64,000 nucleotides of DNA from Bradyrhizobium sp. NAS80.1 (GTDB taxonomy: Bacteria > Pseudomonadota > Alphaproteobacteria > Rhizobiales > Xanthobacteraceae): the NCBI RefSeq assembly GCF_001908205.1, contig NZ_LGHL01000057.1:1-64000 (forward strand), written 5' to 3'. Both the position numbers and the translations under genes were made by a program. Position 1 is the stretch's first letter. Each line of letters starts with the position of its first letter. Below the pieces are notes generated by a model. It saw only the letters and a program-made list of their open reading frames with translations. It searched no databases and was not told the origin of the DNA. Below are positions 27,435 through 37,104 of the stretch, one piece after another.

Positions 27435-28811
27435 TCATTGCTCGCGAACGCCAGCCTTTCTCAGTCCCTCGAGGAGGTCGTCGAACTCCCGACGAAACTG
27501 CGGGTTGCTCGAAAGTGCGTAGCCGAATTGTTGGAGCCATTGGACCGTGAAATCCGGCCGGGTTGCATTCAATTCGGCTAACATTTGTTGGGCCATGTCC
27601 AATTGGCCCGTGGCTCCATAAGCTGAAACCAGATCCGCATACGGCCACCAGTCTAATTTGTTCAGATTGATCGAGCGTCTGCATTCCTCAACGGCTTCGC
27701 TATATTGGTGCACATGCACGTGAGCATGACAGAGGAAGAAGTGCCATCTGCCAGCGGCCTGATCTTTGGGGCTTAGGCGCAAAGCGATCTGAATGGGGGA
27801 AAACGCTTCGCGCGCACGTCCCGCCGTAACAAGTGCGATCCCCCTTGATGCATACGCGACCGGCGAATTAGGGTCGATTTCCAAAGCGGCGTCGAATTCA
27901 GGCAGCGCTTCGGCGGGATTTCCGGAGATCAAAATGGTTCCCTTGGCTATGTGCGCGTTTGCGGTCGCCGGGCGTTTTGCAAGAACCTGATCGATTAGTT
28001 TGGTCGCCGCCTTTTTGTCCTCGACCACGGACGTTGACCATCCGTTGATCACGTCACGGGCTATGCACCACGCTTTCCCGAGGATTGCGTCAACGTTGTC
28101 CGGATCGAGGCGCAGCGCGCTGTCGAACAGCTCCTTTGCCTGCGCGTTCGTTGACTTGGTCACGGGCTCATAGAACTTCGCCCAGCCGCGCATGCTGAAA
28201 TCCACAGCATCTGGGTTCGCTGACTTATCCAATTGGCTGCGCTGGCTTTCGGCCTCGACGAGTTGGACGCTGAGAGAGCGGGCGAGCCGCGCCGTGACCT
28301 GCTCCTGCAGGGCCGCAAGATTTGTCCGATCACCGTCAAAACGGTCCGACCAGACATCGCGACCAGTCGACAGGTCGGCAAGTGACACATTCATACGGAC
28401 CTGATCTCCGGCCCGCTGCACCGCGCCCTGTACCGCCCAGCGAATGCCAAGGTCCTTACCGAGCGTCTTAAGATCGACCTGCTTGTTCTTGTAGGTAAAG
28501 GCCGTCCCGCGACCAATCACAAAAGCCCCGGGCATTTGCGCGATATCGGTCGTCAGGTCAGTTGCGATACCGTCTGCAAAATAATCCTGCTCCGGATCAT
28601 TGTTGAGGTTTGCAAATGGCAGCACGACAAGCGACAGGCGAGGAATGATGGCGGGCCGATCAGTGGCCTCTCTCTGTGTCCTTTGCCCTTCCGGCAGAAC
28701 CTCGCTGCGGACCACATTCCAGACATTCCAATAGCCAGCGAGGCCGCCGGCCACCGCACCAACCGCGGCAACGAGGCGAGCACGCCGCCGGCAGATTGCA
28801 AGCGTGCCCAA
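27435..28811 (-). CDS. TolB-like/TPR protein (adenylate-cyclase-associated type), probably frameshifted at its 5' end
   Basis: The 458-residue frame has one membrane segment (about residues 12-30), then a TolB-like domain (VVLPFANLNNDPEQDYFADG, residues about 62-81, to VWSDRFDGD), then at least four tetratricopeptide repeats (for example AKELFDSALRLDPDNVDAIL). Proteins with this layout usually carry a cytoplasmic output domain, either a cyclase or a CadC-type helix-turn-helix. Here the frame opens only at a TTG. Just upstream, in another frame, a GTG at 28909 with AGGAGGT reads VTNSEADEPSDKPESEIS up to RLWARL, which would join by adding one base near 28795. The annotated start is therefore doubtful. 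Confidence 0.7.
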   Translation of the reverse strand: MGTLAICRRRARLVAAVGAVAGGLAGYWNVWNVVRSEVLPEGQRTQREATDRPAIIPRLSLVVLPFANLNNDPEQDYFADGIATDLTTDIAQMPGAFVIGRGTAFTYKNKQVDLKTLGKDLGIRWAVQGAVQRAGDQVRMNVSLADLSTGRDVWSDRFDGDRTNLAALQEQVTARLARSLSVQLVEAESQRSQLDKSANPDAVDFSMRGWAKFYEPVTKSTNAQAKELFDSALRLDPDNVDAILGKAWCIARDVINGWSTSVVEDKKAATKLIDQVLAKRPATANAHIAKGTILISGNPAEALPEFDAALEIDPNSPVAYASRGIALVTAGRAREAFSPIQIALRLSPKDQAAGRWHFFLCHAHVHVHQYSEAVEECRRSINLNKLDWWPYADLVSAYGATGQLDMAQQMLAELNATRPDFTVQWLQQFGYALSSNPQFRREFDDLLEGLRKAGVREQ

Positions 28812-29166
28812 AGCCGGTGTCTAAAATTCCGGTCTGATGGCACTTTGTCCGGCGGACTAATTTCAGATTCCGGCTTATCTGATGGCTCGTCTGCCTCGGA
28901 GTTCGTCACCTTCACCTCCTGCCAAGGAGCTGACGTCACATAAAGAAGGTAGCACATTCTCAAAGATTGAGGTCGGTCAAAGGTGCTGACAAGGTTCGGC
29001 TCGATTTTCGGTACCGCAACCATTGATTGCCGAACGTCCGCCGCAGCGCATCTCAGCCCGCATCTGTGTGCGCGCCAATGAGTGCGCACATGTAACTCCC
29101 GCCAAAATCCCCTCCTCGTCAAAATGTTAGACGACTAACGCCGCCCGATACTCAATAGGTTGCTCC

Positions 29167-30189
29167 ATGAAAAAGATCGGATTTCTGTCCTTTGGACACT
29201 GGACGCCCTCCCCGCAATCGCAGACCCGCTCGGCGGCAGACACGCTGCTGCAATCCATCGAGCTTGCCGTCGCGGCGGAGCAGCTCGGCGCGGACGGCGC
29301 GTATTTTCGTGTGCATCACTTCGCGCGCCAGCTCGCCTCGCCCTTTCCCCTGCTTGCCGCGGTCGGCGCGAAGACCAGCAAGATCGAGATCGGCACGGCC
29401 GTGATCGACATGCGCTACGAGAACCCGCTCTACATGGTCGAGGACGCAGGCTCCGCCGATCTCATTGCCGGCGGAAGGCTTCAGCTCGGCATCAGTCGCG
29501 GCTCGCCTGAGCAGGTGATCGATGGCTGGCGTTATTTCGGTTATCGGCCGGCTGACGGCCAGAGCGATGCCGACATGGGCCGGCGCCACGCGGAGGTCTT
29601 CCTCGACCTTTTGCGCGGCGAAGGTTTTGCGGAGCCCAATCCGCAGCCGATGTTTCCGAATCCACCGGGACTCTTGCGCCTGGAGCCGCATGCGCAAGGG
29701 CTGCGCGAACGGATCTGGTGGGGCGCCGGCTCGAACGCGACCGCGGTCTGGGCAGCGAAGCTCGGCATGAATTTGCAGAGCTCGACGCTGAAGAACGACG
29801 AAACCGGCGAGGCCTTCCACGTGCAGCAGGCCGCGCAGATCCGTGCCTTTCGCGCCGCGTGGAAGGAAGCCGGCCACACCCGTGAGCCCCGCGTCTCGGT
29901 GAGCCGCAGCATCTTCGCGTTGATGGACGATCGCGACCGCGCCTATTTCGGTCGCGGAGGCGAAGGCGAGGACCAGATCGGCTTCATTGATCCGCAGACG
30001 CGCGCGATCTTCGGCCGCTCCTATGCCGCAGAGCCTGATGCGTTGATCGAGCAGCTCCGCCAGGACGAGGCGATCGCCGAGGCCGATACCTTGCTGTTGA
30101 CCATCCCCAACCAGCTCGGCGTCGCCTACTGCGCGCATGCGATCGAGGCGATCCTCGCACATGTCGCGCCTGCGCTTGGCTGGCGCTGA
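29167..30189 (+). CDS. LLM-class flavin-dependent oxidoreductase
   Basis: A 340-residue luciferase-like TIM-barrel oxidoreductase using FMN or F420. The N-terminal barrel strand KKIGFLSFGHW, the AEQLGADGAYFRVHHFARQ segment, GTAVIDMRYENPLYMVEDAG and GGRLQLGISRGSPEQ are typical. Such enzymes are flavin monooxygenases or reductases; the substrate is not evident. The gene stands alone, followed 10 bp later by a hairpin. No frame defects are seen. Confidence 0.88.
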   Translation: MKKIGFLSFGHWTPSPQSQTRSAADTLLQSIELAVAAEQLGADGAYFRVHHFARQLASPFPLLAAVGAKTSKIEIGTAVIDMRYENPLYMVEDAGSADLIAGGRLQLGISRGSPEQVIDGWRYFGYRPADGQSDADMGRRHAEVFLDLLRGEGFAEPNPQPMFPNPPGLLRLEPHAQGLRERIWWGAGSNATAVWAAKLGMNLQSSTLKNDETGEAFHVQQAAQIRAFRAAWKEAGHTREPRVSVSRSIFALMDDRDRAYFGRGGEGEDQIGFIDPQTRAIFGRSYAAEPDALIEQLRQDEAIAEADTLLLTIPNQLGVAYCAHAIEAILAHVAPALGWR

Positions 30190-30199
30190 GGCAAAGGCT

Positions 30200-30215
30200 G
30201 AGGGCCGCGGCCCTC
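30200..30215. terminator. perfect palindrome, possible terminator
   Basis: GAGGGCCGCGGCCCTC is a perfect 16-bp palindrome 10 bp after the flavin oxidoreductase stop. It would form a strong stem, but the sequence after it has no clear T run, so termination is only probable. Confidence 0.5.
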
Positions 30216-30234
30216 GCATTACTCATCCGAGGCC

Positions 30235-30360
30235 ATGGAAAGCGCCGGCGACAATCTCGCAGTGAGGACGCCGAAATTCGGCGGATTCGTTCCCCGCAGC
30301 TGGGTCGAGAGTTTTGCCGCGATGCGTCACGTGGTGATGGCGAGCGACGCCATCAGCTAG
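30235..30360 (+). CDS. possible 41-residue small ORF
   Basis: An ATG-initiated frame MESAGDNLAVRTPKFGGFV that continues to a TAG and looks protein-like rather than arginine-rich. There is no good ribosome site. It may be a fragment of a lost gene. No family is recognised. Confidence 0.25.
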   Translation: MESAGDNLAVRTPKFGGFVPRSWVESFAAMRHVVMASDAIS

Positions 30361-30735
30361 GCGCCCGGTCCGACTCCTGGAACCTTACTGGCACAGACGT
30401 GAACTTGCGCACCTGGTGATTCGAATTCGGCCTCGTTACCCGGCGTCATCGCACGCCCGCTCCCACCGTGACGACCTTCGTCAAGGTCATCTCGGCGATT
30501 GCCACGAACAGGCCGATCCCCCCGAAACCTGACCGGCGCGCGAGATCGTCGCCGGCCACATTTTAGCACGCCTCTCACGACAGCGTGCGCCTTTCGCTTC
30601 GGGATCGTAGTATGATCGTCGGAAGCCGTCGAAGCTTCGAGACCGAGGATTTCGCGTAACAGCGGATCCGGCGCTCGAAGAGATGAACTCCAGAATCAGG
30701 CTGGTGATCGCGGCTGCGGTCGGACGGCGCGGCAA
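30361..30735. other. intergenic region without convincing genes
   Basis: This 375-bp stretch before the glutamate dehydrogenase gene holds no convincing gene. Short minus-strand frames here are below 75 residues and show no family features. The glutamate dehydrogenase promoter should lie in its right part, but no clear -35/-10 pair was recognised. Confidence 0.5.
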
Positions 30736-30747
30736 ATGGAGGACATT

Positions 30748-33700
30748 ATGGCGTGGCGCGACGACAAGGCCCGGGCAACCCTCATCCGCGACGCAGCGGG
30801 CAGCGTGCCGGCGGGCAAGAGCCCCCGGGCCTTTGCCGAGCCGTTGTTCGGCTACACAAATATCGAGGATCTCGCCAATTACGACGCCGCCTCGCTTGCC
30901 CTCCTGGCGGAGCAAGCCTGGGAGCACGTGCAGCGGCGCACGGCCGGCAGCGCCGATATCCGCGTCGTCAACCCGACATTGCCGAACGGGCGCGAGATTT
31001 CCGTGCTCGAGATTCTGAACGACAACATGCCTTTCCTGTTCGATTCCACCATGGCGGAGCTTGCCGAGCAGGGCATCGAAGTCACCCTCGTCGCTCACCC
31101 GATCATCGCCGTGGAGCGCGATCATGAGGGCAAGCTGCTGCGGTTCTACGGCGAAGCGCTGCCGGAGGGAGCAAAGGGCGCGCGCGAAAGCCTGATTCAT
31201 CTCCACATCACCCGCCTGGACGCCGATGCCGATCGTCAGAAGCTGATCGACGGCCTCACCGGGTCGTTGAGCGATGTCCGCGCCTGCGTCGCCGACTGGC
31301 GCACCATGCGCGACCGCGTCGAGGAAGCGATCAAGACGTTCTCTTCCAATCCGCCGCCGCTGCCGATCGACGAGGTCGCCGAAGCCAATCAGTTCCTGCA
31401 ATGGCTCTGCGCGGACAATTTCACCTTCCTCGGCGTGCGCGAATATCGCTTCTCGCCCGACAGCGACGCGTCGGACGACATTACAACCGGCGAAGGCCTC
31501 GGCATCCTGCGCGATCCGAACGTGAAGGTCCTGCGCCGCGGTACCGAAATGGTGGTGATGACGTCGGAAATCCGCGAGTTCATGCACGAGCCGACCCTGC
31601 TGATCGTCATCAAGGCCAATGTCTCCAGCCGCGTCCATCGCCGCATCCGGATGGATTATGTGGGCATCAAGCTCTATTCGCCCGACGGCCGGCTCGAAGG
31701 CGAGTTGCGCGTCGTCGGCCTCTTTACCTCGGGCGCCTATACCCGCTCGGTACGGCAGATCCCTTATGTGCGCCACAAGGTTTCGCGGGTGCTGCAGCGC
31801 GCAGGCTTCGACCCGAACGGCCATTCCGGCAAGGCGCTGATGCATATTCTCGAAGATTATCCGCGTGACGATCTGTTCCAGATCGACGTCGACACGCTCT
31901 ACAACTTCGTCATTGAGATCCTGATCCTCTACGAGCGCCCGCGCGTCCGGGCGCTGACGCGGGTCGACAAGTTCGATCGCTTCGTCTCCGTCCTTACCTT
32001 CATTCCGCGCGACAAATACGACACCAACGTCCGCACGCGCGTCGGAGCCTTCCTGGCGCAGGCCTACAAGGGGACGATATCGGCATCCTACGTGTCCTTC
32101 CCCGAAGGATCGCTTGCGCGCGTCCACTACATCGTCGGGCGCTATGAAGGTAAAACGCCCGTCATCGAGCGCGCCACGCTCGAAGCCGGGATCAGCGCCA
32201 TTGCCGCGACCTGGGTCGACAAGATGAAGGCCGCGCTCACTGCGTCGACCGATGGCATGCGAGCGCGCATGCTCACCAACCGTTATGCCCGGGCCTTTAC
32301 CGGTGGCTACACCGAAATTTTCAGCGCGGAGCAGGCAATCGCCGATATCGCCACCATCGAAAAGCTGACGCCAGCCCGCCCGATAACGATTTCGGTTCAC
32401 CGCTTCGTGGAGGACGAGCCCAAGCGCCTCGGCTTGAAGGTCTTCTCCGACGCCGCACCGCTGTCGTTGTCCTACCGGGTGCCGGTGATCGAGAATCACG
32501 GCCTGCGCGTGGTCGACGAACGCACCTATCAGATCGTGCCCGGTAACCGGCCGGAGCCGGTCTGGCTGCACGACATGACGATCGAGACCAGTGACGGACA
32601 GCCCATCGAGATCAACCCGGAATTCAGCCATCGCCTGGAAGCCTCGATCATGGCGGTGGTCACCGATCGTGCCGAATCCGATGGATATAACGGGCTGATC
32701 CTGCGTACCAACCTGAGCTGGCGGGAAGTCTCGACCATCCGGGCGCTGTCGCGCTATCTGCACCAGATCCGCGCTCCGTTCACCCAGGATTACATGTGGG
32801 AGACGTTGCGCAAGAACGCCGCGATCACGGCCAACCTGGTCGCGCTGTTCCAGACCCGCCTCGATCCGCGCCTCGCGCTGACGGATCGCGAGCGTTCGGC
32901 ACGCGAGGCGGCCCTCCTTGCCGAGATCGAGGAGCAGCTCAAGTCCGTCGCCGCGCTCGATGAAGACCGCATCCTGCGCCGTTTCACCAATCTGGTGCAG
33001 TCGGCCATCCGCACCAATTTGTGGCAGGTCGGCGGGGACGGACATCCGCGTCCGGTGATCTCATTCAAGTTCGACGCACGCCGGATCGAGGACCTGCCCC
33101 CGCCCCGACCGCTCTACGAGATCTTCGTTTATTCGCCCCGTGTTGAAGGCATTCACCTGCGCTTCGGCAAGGTGGCGCGCGGCGGACTGCGCTGGTCCGA
33201 CCGGCCGCAGGATTTCCGCACCGAGATCCTCGGCCTGGTCAAGGCCCAGCAGGTCAAGAACGCCGTGATCGTGCCGGTCGGCGCCAAGGGCGGCTTCGTG
33301 CCGAAGCGCCTGCCGTCGCCTTCCAATCGCGACGCCTGGTTCGCGGAAGGCACCGAAGCCTACCGCATCTTCGTTCGCTCGCTGCTCGAGCTCACCGACA
33401 ATCTCGATGGCGACGTCGTCGTGCCGCCCGACTCGACCATGCGCCACGACGGCGATGACCCCTACCTCGTCGTCGCCGCCGACAAGGGCACCGCCACCTT
33501 CTCCGACATCGCCAACGCGATCTCGGCCGAGGAGAACCATTGGCTCGGCGATGCCTTCGCATCCGGCGGCAGCCAGGGCTACGACCACAAGAAGATGGGG
33601 ATCACGGCGCGCGGCGCCTGGGAGGCGGTCAAGCGCCACTTCCGCGAGCTCGGCACCGACATTCAGACCATGCCGTTCACTGCGGTCGGCGTCGGCGACA

Positions 33701-35559
33701 TGTCCGGCGACGTTTTCGGCAACGGCATGCTGCTCTCTCCGGCGACAAGGCTTGTGGCGGCTTTTGATCATCGCGACATCTTCATCGATCCGTCGCCCGA
33801 TCCGGCCATCAGCTTCGCCGAGCGCAAGCGCCTGTTCGACCTGCCGCGATCGAGCTGGCAGGACTACGACAAATCGCTGATCTCGCAGGGTGGCGGCGTG
33901 TTCTCACGCCAGCTCAAGGCGATCCCGCTCGCTCCGGAAGTGCGCACCCTGCTCGATCTCGACAAGCCGCAAGCCACGCCTTTCGAGGTGATGACGGCGA
34001 TCCTGAAGGCTCGCGCGGACCTCTTGTGGTTTGGCGGCATCGGCACCTATCTCCGCTCCTCCGGGGAAAGCGACGATCAGGTCGGGGACCGCGCCAACGA
34101 TCCGATCCGCATCACGGGTCGCGACGTGCGCGCCCGGGTGATCGGCGAAGGGGCCAACCTCGGCGTCACCCAGCGCGGCCGCATCGAGGCGGCGCAGAAG
34201 GGCGTCAAGCTCAACACCGACGCCATCGACAATTCGGCCGGCGTGAATACGTCCGACGTCGAGGTCAATATCAAGATCGCGCTGGCGCGCCCCGAGCGCG
34301 AGGGACGCCTCAGTCCCGCCGACCGCAACAGCCTGCTCGCCGCGATGACCGACGAGGTCGGCGCGCTGGTGCTGCGCAACAACTATCTGCAGACGCTGGC
34401 GCTCTCGCTCGCCGAGCGTAAAGGCGTGGCCGAGACCGGCTTCCTCACCCGCCTGATGCAGTCGCTCGAACATCGCGGCTTGCTCAGCCGCGCGGTGGAA
34501 TTCTTGCCCGACGACGCAGCGCTCACCGAGCGCACACGACGCGGCCAGTTCCTGACGCGGCCCGAGCTTGCCGTGCTGCTCGCCTACGCCAAGCTGACAC
34601 TCTATGACGACCTGCTCGTCACCAGCGTGCCTGATGATCCCTATCTTGCCCGCGAACTATCTCAGTATTTTCCGCGTGAGGTTCAGGACCAGTTCCCCAC
34701 GGCGGTTGAGTTCCATCGCCTGCGTCGGGAGATCATCGCGACCAGTCTCGTCAATGCCGTAATCAATCGCGGCGGCCCGGCCTGCGTCGTGCGCCTGATC
34801 GACGAGACCGACGCCGATATCGCAACCATTGTGATGGCCTATGTGGCGGTGGACGAATCCTACGGACTGAAGTGGCTCAATGACGCGATCGACGCACTCG
34901 ACGCCTGCATTGACGGACAGTTGCAGTTGTCCCTCTACGCGACCGTCCAGGATCTCTTGCTCTCCCGCATGGTCTGGTACGTGCGCAATGTTGATTTCAA
35001 GGACGGCCTCGAGGCGGTCATCGCGCGTTTCGGCCCGGCGATCCGCCAGATCGCCGCCGGGCTCGACACCGCCCTGCCGCCGGACTTGCAGACCGCGCGC
35101 GGCAAGCGCCGGCAGGAACTCACCGACGCCGGTGTCCCGGCCGGCCTCGCCGGCGAACTCGCCGATCTCGACGCTCTGGTCTCGGCACCCGACATCGTGA
35201 CTGTTGCCGAGCGCACCAGGCGCCCGATCGGCGACGCCGCCGCGACCTTCTTCGACGCCGAGGCAAATTTCCGTCTCGACCGCATCATTGCCGCCGCGCG
35301 CAGCGTGCCGGCAAACGATTATTTCGAACGTATGGCCATCGATCGCGCGGTTGAGCAGATCGCTGGCGCCGAAAGAAGGCTGGCCGCGGATATGCTGGCA
35401 ACCGGCCAGTCCGGCCATCCTGCCGTCGAGACATGGCTCGCGGCGCACCCCGAAGCGACGCGTATCCGGCGCTCGGTCGAGGAAATTGCTGCCAGCGGCC
35501 TGACCATCGCCAAGCTGACGGTGGCGGCGAACTTGCTGGGGGATCTTGTCAAGGGCTGA
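30748..35559 (+). CDS. NAD-specific glutamate dehydrogenase (180-kDa class)
   Basis: A 1,603-residue enzyme of the large bacterial GDH class that oxidises glutamate to 2-oxoglutarate and ammonia with NAD, feeding amino acids into the citric cycle. The first 700 residues hold ACT-like regulatory domains. The catalytic core lies around residues 720-1220, with FGKVARGGLRWSDRPQDFR, KNAVIVPVGAKGGFVPK (about 839-855) and the nucleotide-binding GIGTYLRSSGESDDQVGDR region. The C-terminal 380 residues are the family extension. GGAGG is well spaced for the ATG at 30748 and overlaps the ATG at 30736, so the former is chosen. The frame is intact over 4.8 kb. Confidence 0.95.
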   Translation: MAWRDDKARATLIRDAAGSVPAGKSPRAFAEPLFGYTNIEDLANYDAASLALLAEQAWEHVQRRTAGSADIRVVNPTLPNGREISVLEILNDNMPFLFDSTMAELAEQGIEVTLVAHPIIAVERDHEGKLLRFYGEALPEGAKGARESLIHLHITRLDADADRQKLIDGLTGSLSDVRACVADWRTMRDRVEEAIKTFSSNPPPLPIDEVAEANQFLQWLCADNFTFLGVREYRFSPDSDASDDITTGEGLGILRDPNVKVLRRGTEMVVMTSEIREFMHEPTLLIVIKANVSSRVHRRIRMDYVGIKLYSPDGRLEGELRVVGLFTSGAYTRSVRQIPYVRHKVSRVLQRAGFDPNGHSGKALMHILEDYPRDDLFQIDVDTLYNFVIEILILYERPRVRALTRVDKFDRFVSVLTFIPRDKYDTNVRTRVGAFLAQAYKGTISASYVSFPEGSLARVHYIVGRYEGKTPVIERATLEAGISAIAATWVDKMKAALTASTDGMRARMLTNRYARAFTGGYTEIFSAEQAIADIATIEKLTPARPITISVHRFVEDEPKRLGLKVFSDAAPLSLSYRVPVIENHGLRVVDERTYQIVPGNRPEPVWLHDMTIETSDGQPIEINPEFSHRLEASIMAVVTDRAESDGYNGLILRTNLSWREVSTIRALSRYLHQIRAPFTQDYMWETLRKNAAITANLVALFQTRLDPRLALTDRERSAREAALLAEIEEQLKSVAALDEDRILRRFTNLVQSAIRTNLWQVGGDGHPRPVISFKFDARRIEDLPPPRPLYEIFVYSPRVEGIHLRFGKVARGGLRWSDRPQDFRTEILGLVKAQQVKNAVIVPVGAKGGFVPKRLPSPSNRDAWFAEGTEAYRIFVRSLLELTDNLDGDVVVPPDSTMRHDGDDPYLVVAADKGTATFSDIANAISAEENHWLGDAFASGGSQGYDHKKMGITARGAWEAVKRHFRELGTDIQTMPFTAVGVGDMSGDVFGNGMLLSPATRLVAAFDHRDIFIDPSPDPAISFAERKRLFDLPRSSWQDYDKSLISQGGGVFSRQLKAIPLAPEVRTLLDLDKPQATPFEVMTAILKARADLLWFGGIGTYLRSSGESDDQVGDRANDPIRITGRDVRARVIGEGANLGVTQRGRIEAAQKGVKLNTDAIDNSAGVNTSDVEVNIKIALARPEREGRLSPADRNSLLAAMTDEVGALVLRNNYLQTLALSLAERKGVAETGFLTRLMQSLEHRGLLSRAVEFLPDDAALTERTRRGQFLTRPELAVLLAYAKLTLYDDLLVTSVPDDPYLARELSQYFPREVQDQFPTAVEFHRLRREIIATSLVNAVINRGGPACVVRLIDETDADIATIVMAYVAVDESYGLKWLNDAIDALDACIDGQLQLSLYATVQDLLLSRMVWYVRNVDFKDGLEAVIARFGPAIRQIAAGLDTALPPDLQTARGKRRQELTDAGVPAGLAGELADLDALVSAPDIVTVAERTRRPIGDAAATFFDAEANFRLDRIIAAARSVPANDYFERMAIDRAVEQIAGAERRLAADMLATGQSGHPAVETWLAAHPEATRIRRSVEEIAASGLTIAKLTVAANLLGDLVKG

Positions 35560-35587
35560 TCAGGCGTCCGCGCAAATGGAGGGTCCA

Positions 35588-35911
35588 ATGATCCACGCGA
35601 CTTGCCACACCGCCGACAACGTCATCTGTCTCGAGTTCGATGCCACACCCTGGTTCAGCGAGGCCGACGCTCCGAGCATCATCGATCTGGCCCGGCGGAA
35701 ATGGACAAGCGCAGCGATTGCAGAGTCGCTTGAGCGCCGGCGCGGATATGAACGCCTGCATAACCTCATGGAATATGCGGCGAAGCGACTTCAAGAGGAG
35801 TCCCTGGAGGACCCGACCTGGGAGACTTTCGAGTGTGTCGTCGACGGGCCTGAAGCCCTGGCCTGGCTCGAGAAGAACCGGCCTGAAGTTGTGACAAGGA
35901 TGAAGCCTTGA
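35588..35911 (+). CDS. hypothetical 107-residue protein
   Basis: A small acidic, soluble protein (MIHATCHTADNVICLEFDAT, then LARRKWTSAAIAESLERRRG and a C-terminal ALAWLEKNRPEVV). GGAGG precedes the ATG with a 6-base gap, and only 28 bp separate it from the glutamate dehydrogenase stop, so co-transcription is likely. No family or motif is recognised. Real coding status is supported by the ribosome site and ordered composition. Confidence 0.6.
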   Translation: MIHATCHTADNVICLEFDATPWFSEADAPSIIDLARRKWTSAAIAESLERRRGYERLHNLMEYAAKRLQEESLEDPTWETFECVVDGPEALAWLEKNRPEVVTRMKP

Positions 35912-36073
35912 TCCGCGTCCTGCAACACCGTCACGGCAAGAATCCTGAGCCAGAGTCGGCATCAGTCCTTATCGGTTCTGATTGAAGCGGAACCGGATCG
36001 CCCTTTTCTCGCCGCCATCATCATTCACGCAGCGACCAGGGCAAACGGTGGGCAGCGTTCCCGAAGGTTCCGT

Positions 36074-37093
36074 GTGATCGTCCGACATCTTCTGCAACAT
36101 GAGACTCTCGTGTCGCGCCGCGCGCTCCTGGGCGGGCTCGCGTCGGCAGGCAGCGCCCTCGCGCTTGGCGGATGCGCAGGCTTGGGCGCGGCCGGCGCGC
36201 GCTTCGACGCGTCGTCCCTCTCCGTTGACCCCACATTGCTCGTCACCACCACGCGCAAGCCCGTGAACGGCGGCCGCACGAAACCCTGGTTCGGGCCGGA
36301 ACGCGCGACCACATTGACGGTCGCGCGGGCGAAGCTGGTGGCGCCGGACGAGAGCCGTCTTTCTCTCGCCTCGGTCGGACTTGGCGATTGGCGTCTTGAT
36401 CGGGTCGAACCGGTGTCGGCCGACGTTGGCGATCTCCTTACGCAGGCCGGCGGGGGAGACGTGTTGATCTATGTGCACGGCTTCAAGCAGACATTCGAGA
36501 CAGCGGCGCTCGATGCCGCCCATCTTTCCGACGGGATCAGGTTCCACGGCCGGACCATGGTGTTCTCCTGGCCCTCCAGGGCAGGACTGTTCGACTATGC
36601 CTATGACCGCGAGAGCGCAATGTGGTCCCGCGACGATTTCGAACGCGTGCTCTCTTCCATCGTGTCGGCCTCAGGCGGCGGCCGCGTGCACATCGTTGCG
36701 CACAGCATGGGAACCATGCTGACGCTCGAAAGCCTGCGTCAGCTCTATGCGCGATACGGCGACACCGTTGCGAGCAAGATCGGCGCGATCGTGTTTGCCG
36801 CGCCTGATATCGACATGGACGTGTTCTCGTCGGCGATCCGCCGCATCGGTCCGCTTGCCGGCAAGATCACCGTGATCGCCGCGACGAACGATCGCGCACT
36901 GGCGCTTTCGGGGCAAATCGCAGGTGGAATGACCAGGGTCGGTGCCGCCGAGAAGACCGCAATCCAGCAGCTCGGCGTGCGCGTGGTCGATGCTTCCCAG
37001 GAAGGCTGGGGCATCATCAACCACGATCTGTTTCTGTCGAATGCGGAAGTGCAGCGGGTGATCCGCCGCTCGATTGACGGTACGGCTGCGTAG
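36074..37093 (+). CDS. DUF900 alpha/beta hydrolase with Tat-lipoprotein leader
   Basis: A 339-residue DUF900 hydrolase. The leader has a twin-arginine SRRALLGGLASAGSALAL run followed by the lipobox LGGC near residue 34, so it is probably exported folded by Tat and lipid-anchored. The oxyanion segment YVHGFKQTFE, FSWPSRAGLFDYAYDRESA and the elbow AHSMG are present, as is APDIDMDVF. The same block order (HGF, WPSR, YDRESA, AHSMG, APDxDxDVF) is seen in the paralogue at 24280-25473. The frame opens with GTG at 36074; no strong ribosome site is seen, and a GTG twelve codons later is an alternative. Confidence 0.82.
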   Translation: MIVRHLLQHETLVSRRALLGGLASAGSALALGGCAGLGAAGARFDASSLSVDPTLLVTTTRKPVNGGRTKPWFGPERATTLTVARAKLVAPDESRLSLASVGLGDWRLDRVEPVSADVGDLLTQAGGGDVLIYVHGFKQTFETAALDAAHLSDGIRFHGRTMVFSWPSRAGLFDYAYDRESAMWSRDDFERVLSSIVSASGGGRVHIVAHSMGTMLTLESLRQLYARYGDTVASKIGAIVFAAPDIDMDVFSSAIRRIGPLAGKITVIAATNDRALALSGQIAGGMTRVGAAEKTAIQQLGVRVVDASQEGWGIINHDLFLSNAEVQRVIRRSIDGTAA

Positions 37094-37104
37094 GAGGGCG
37101 CCTG

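Noticed and set aside
30357-30578. 73-codon minus-strand ORF upstream of the glutamate dehydrogenase gene
   Set aside because: No ribosome site and no family; a nearby overlapping TGATG pair of short frames was considered a gene relic but is too weak.
30487-33045. Long 852-codon minus-strand frame
   Set aside because: It lies wholly opposite the glutamate dehydrogenase gene and its composition is Arg/Asp/His-rich, as expected of an antisense shadow in high-GC DNA.
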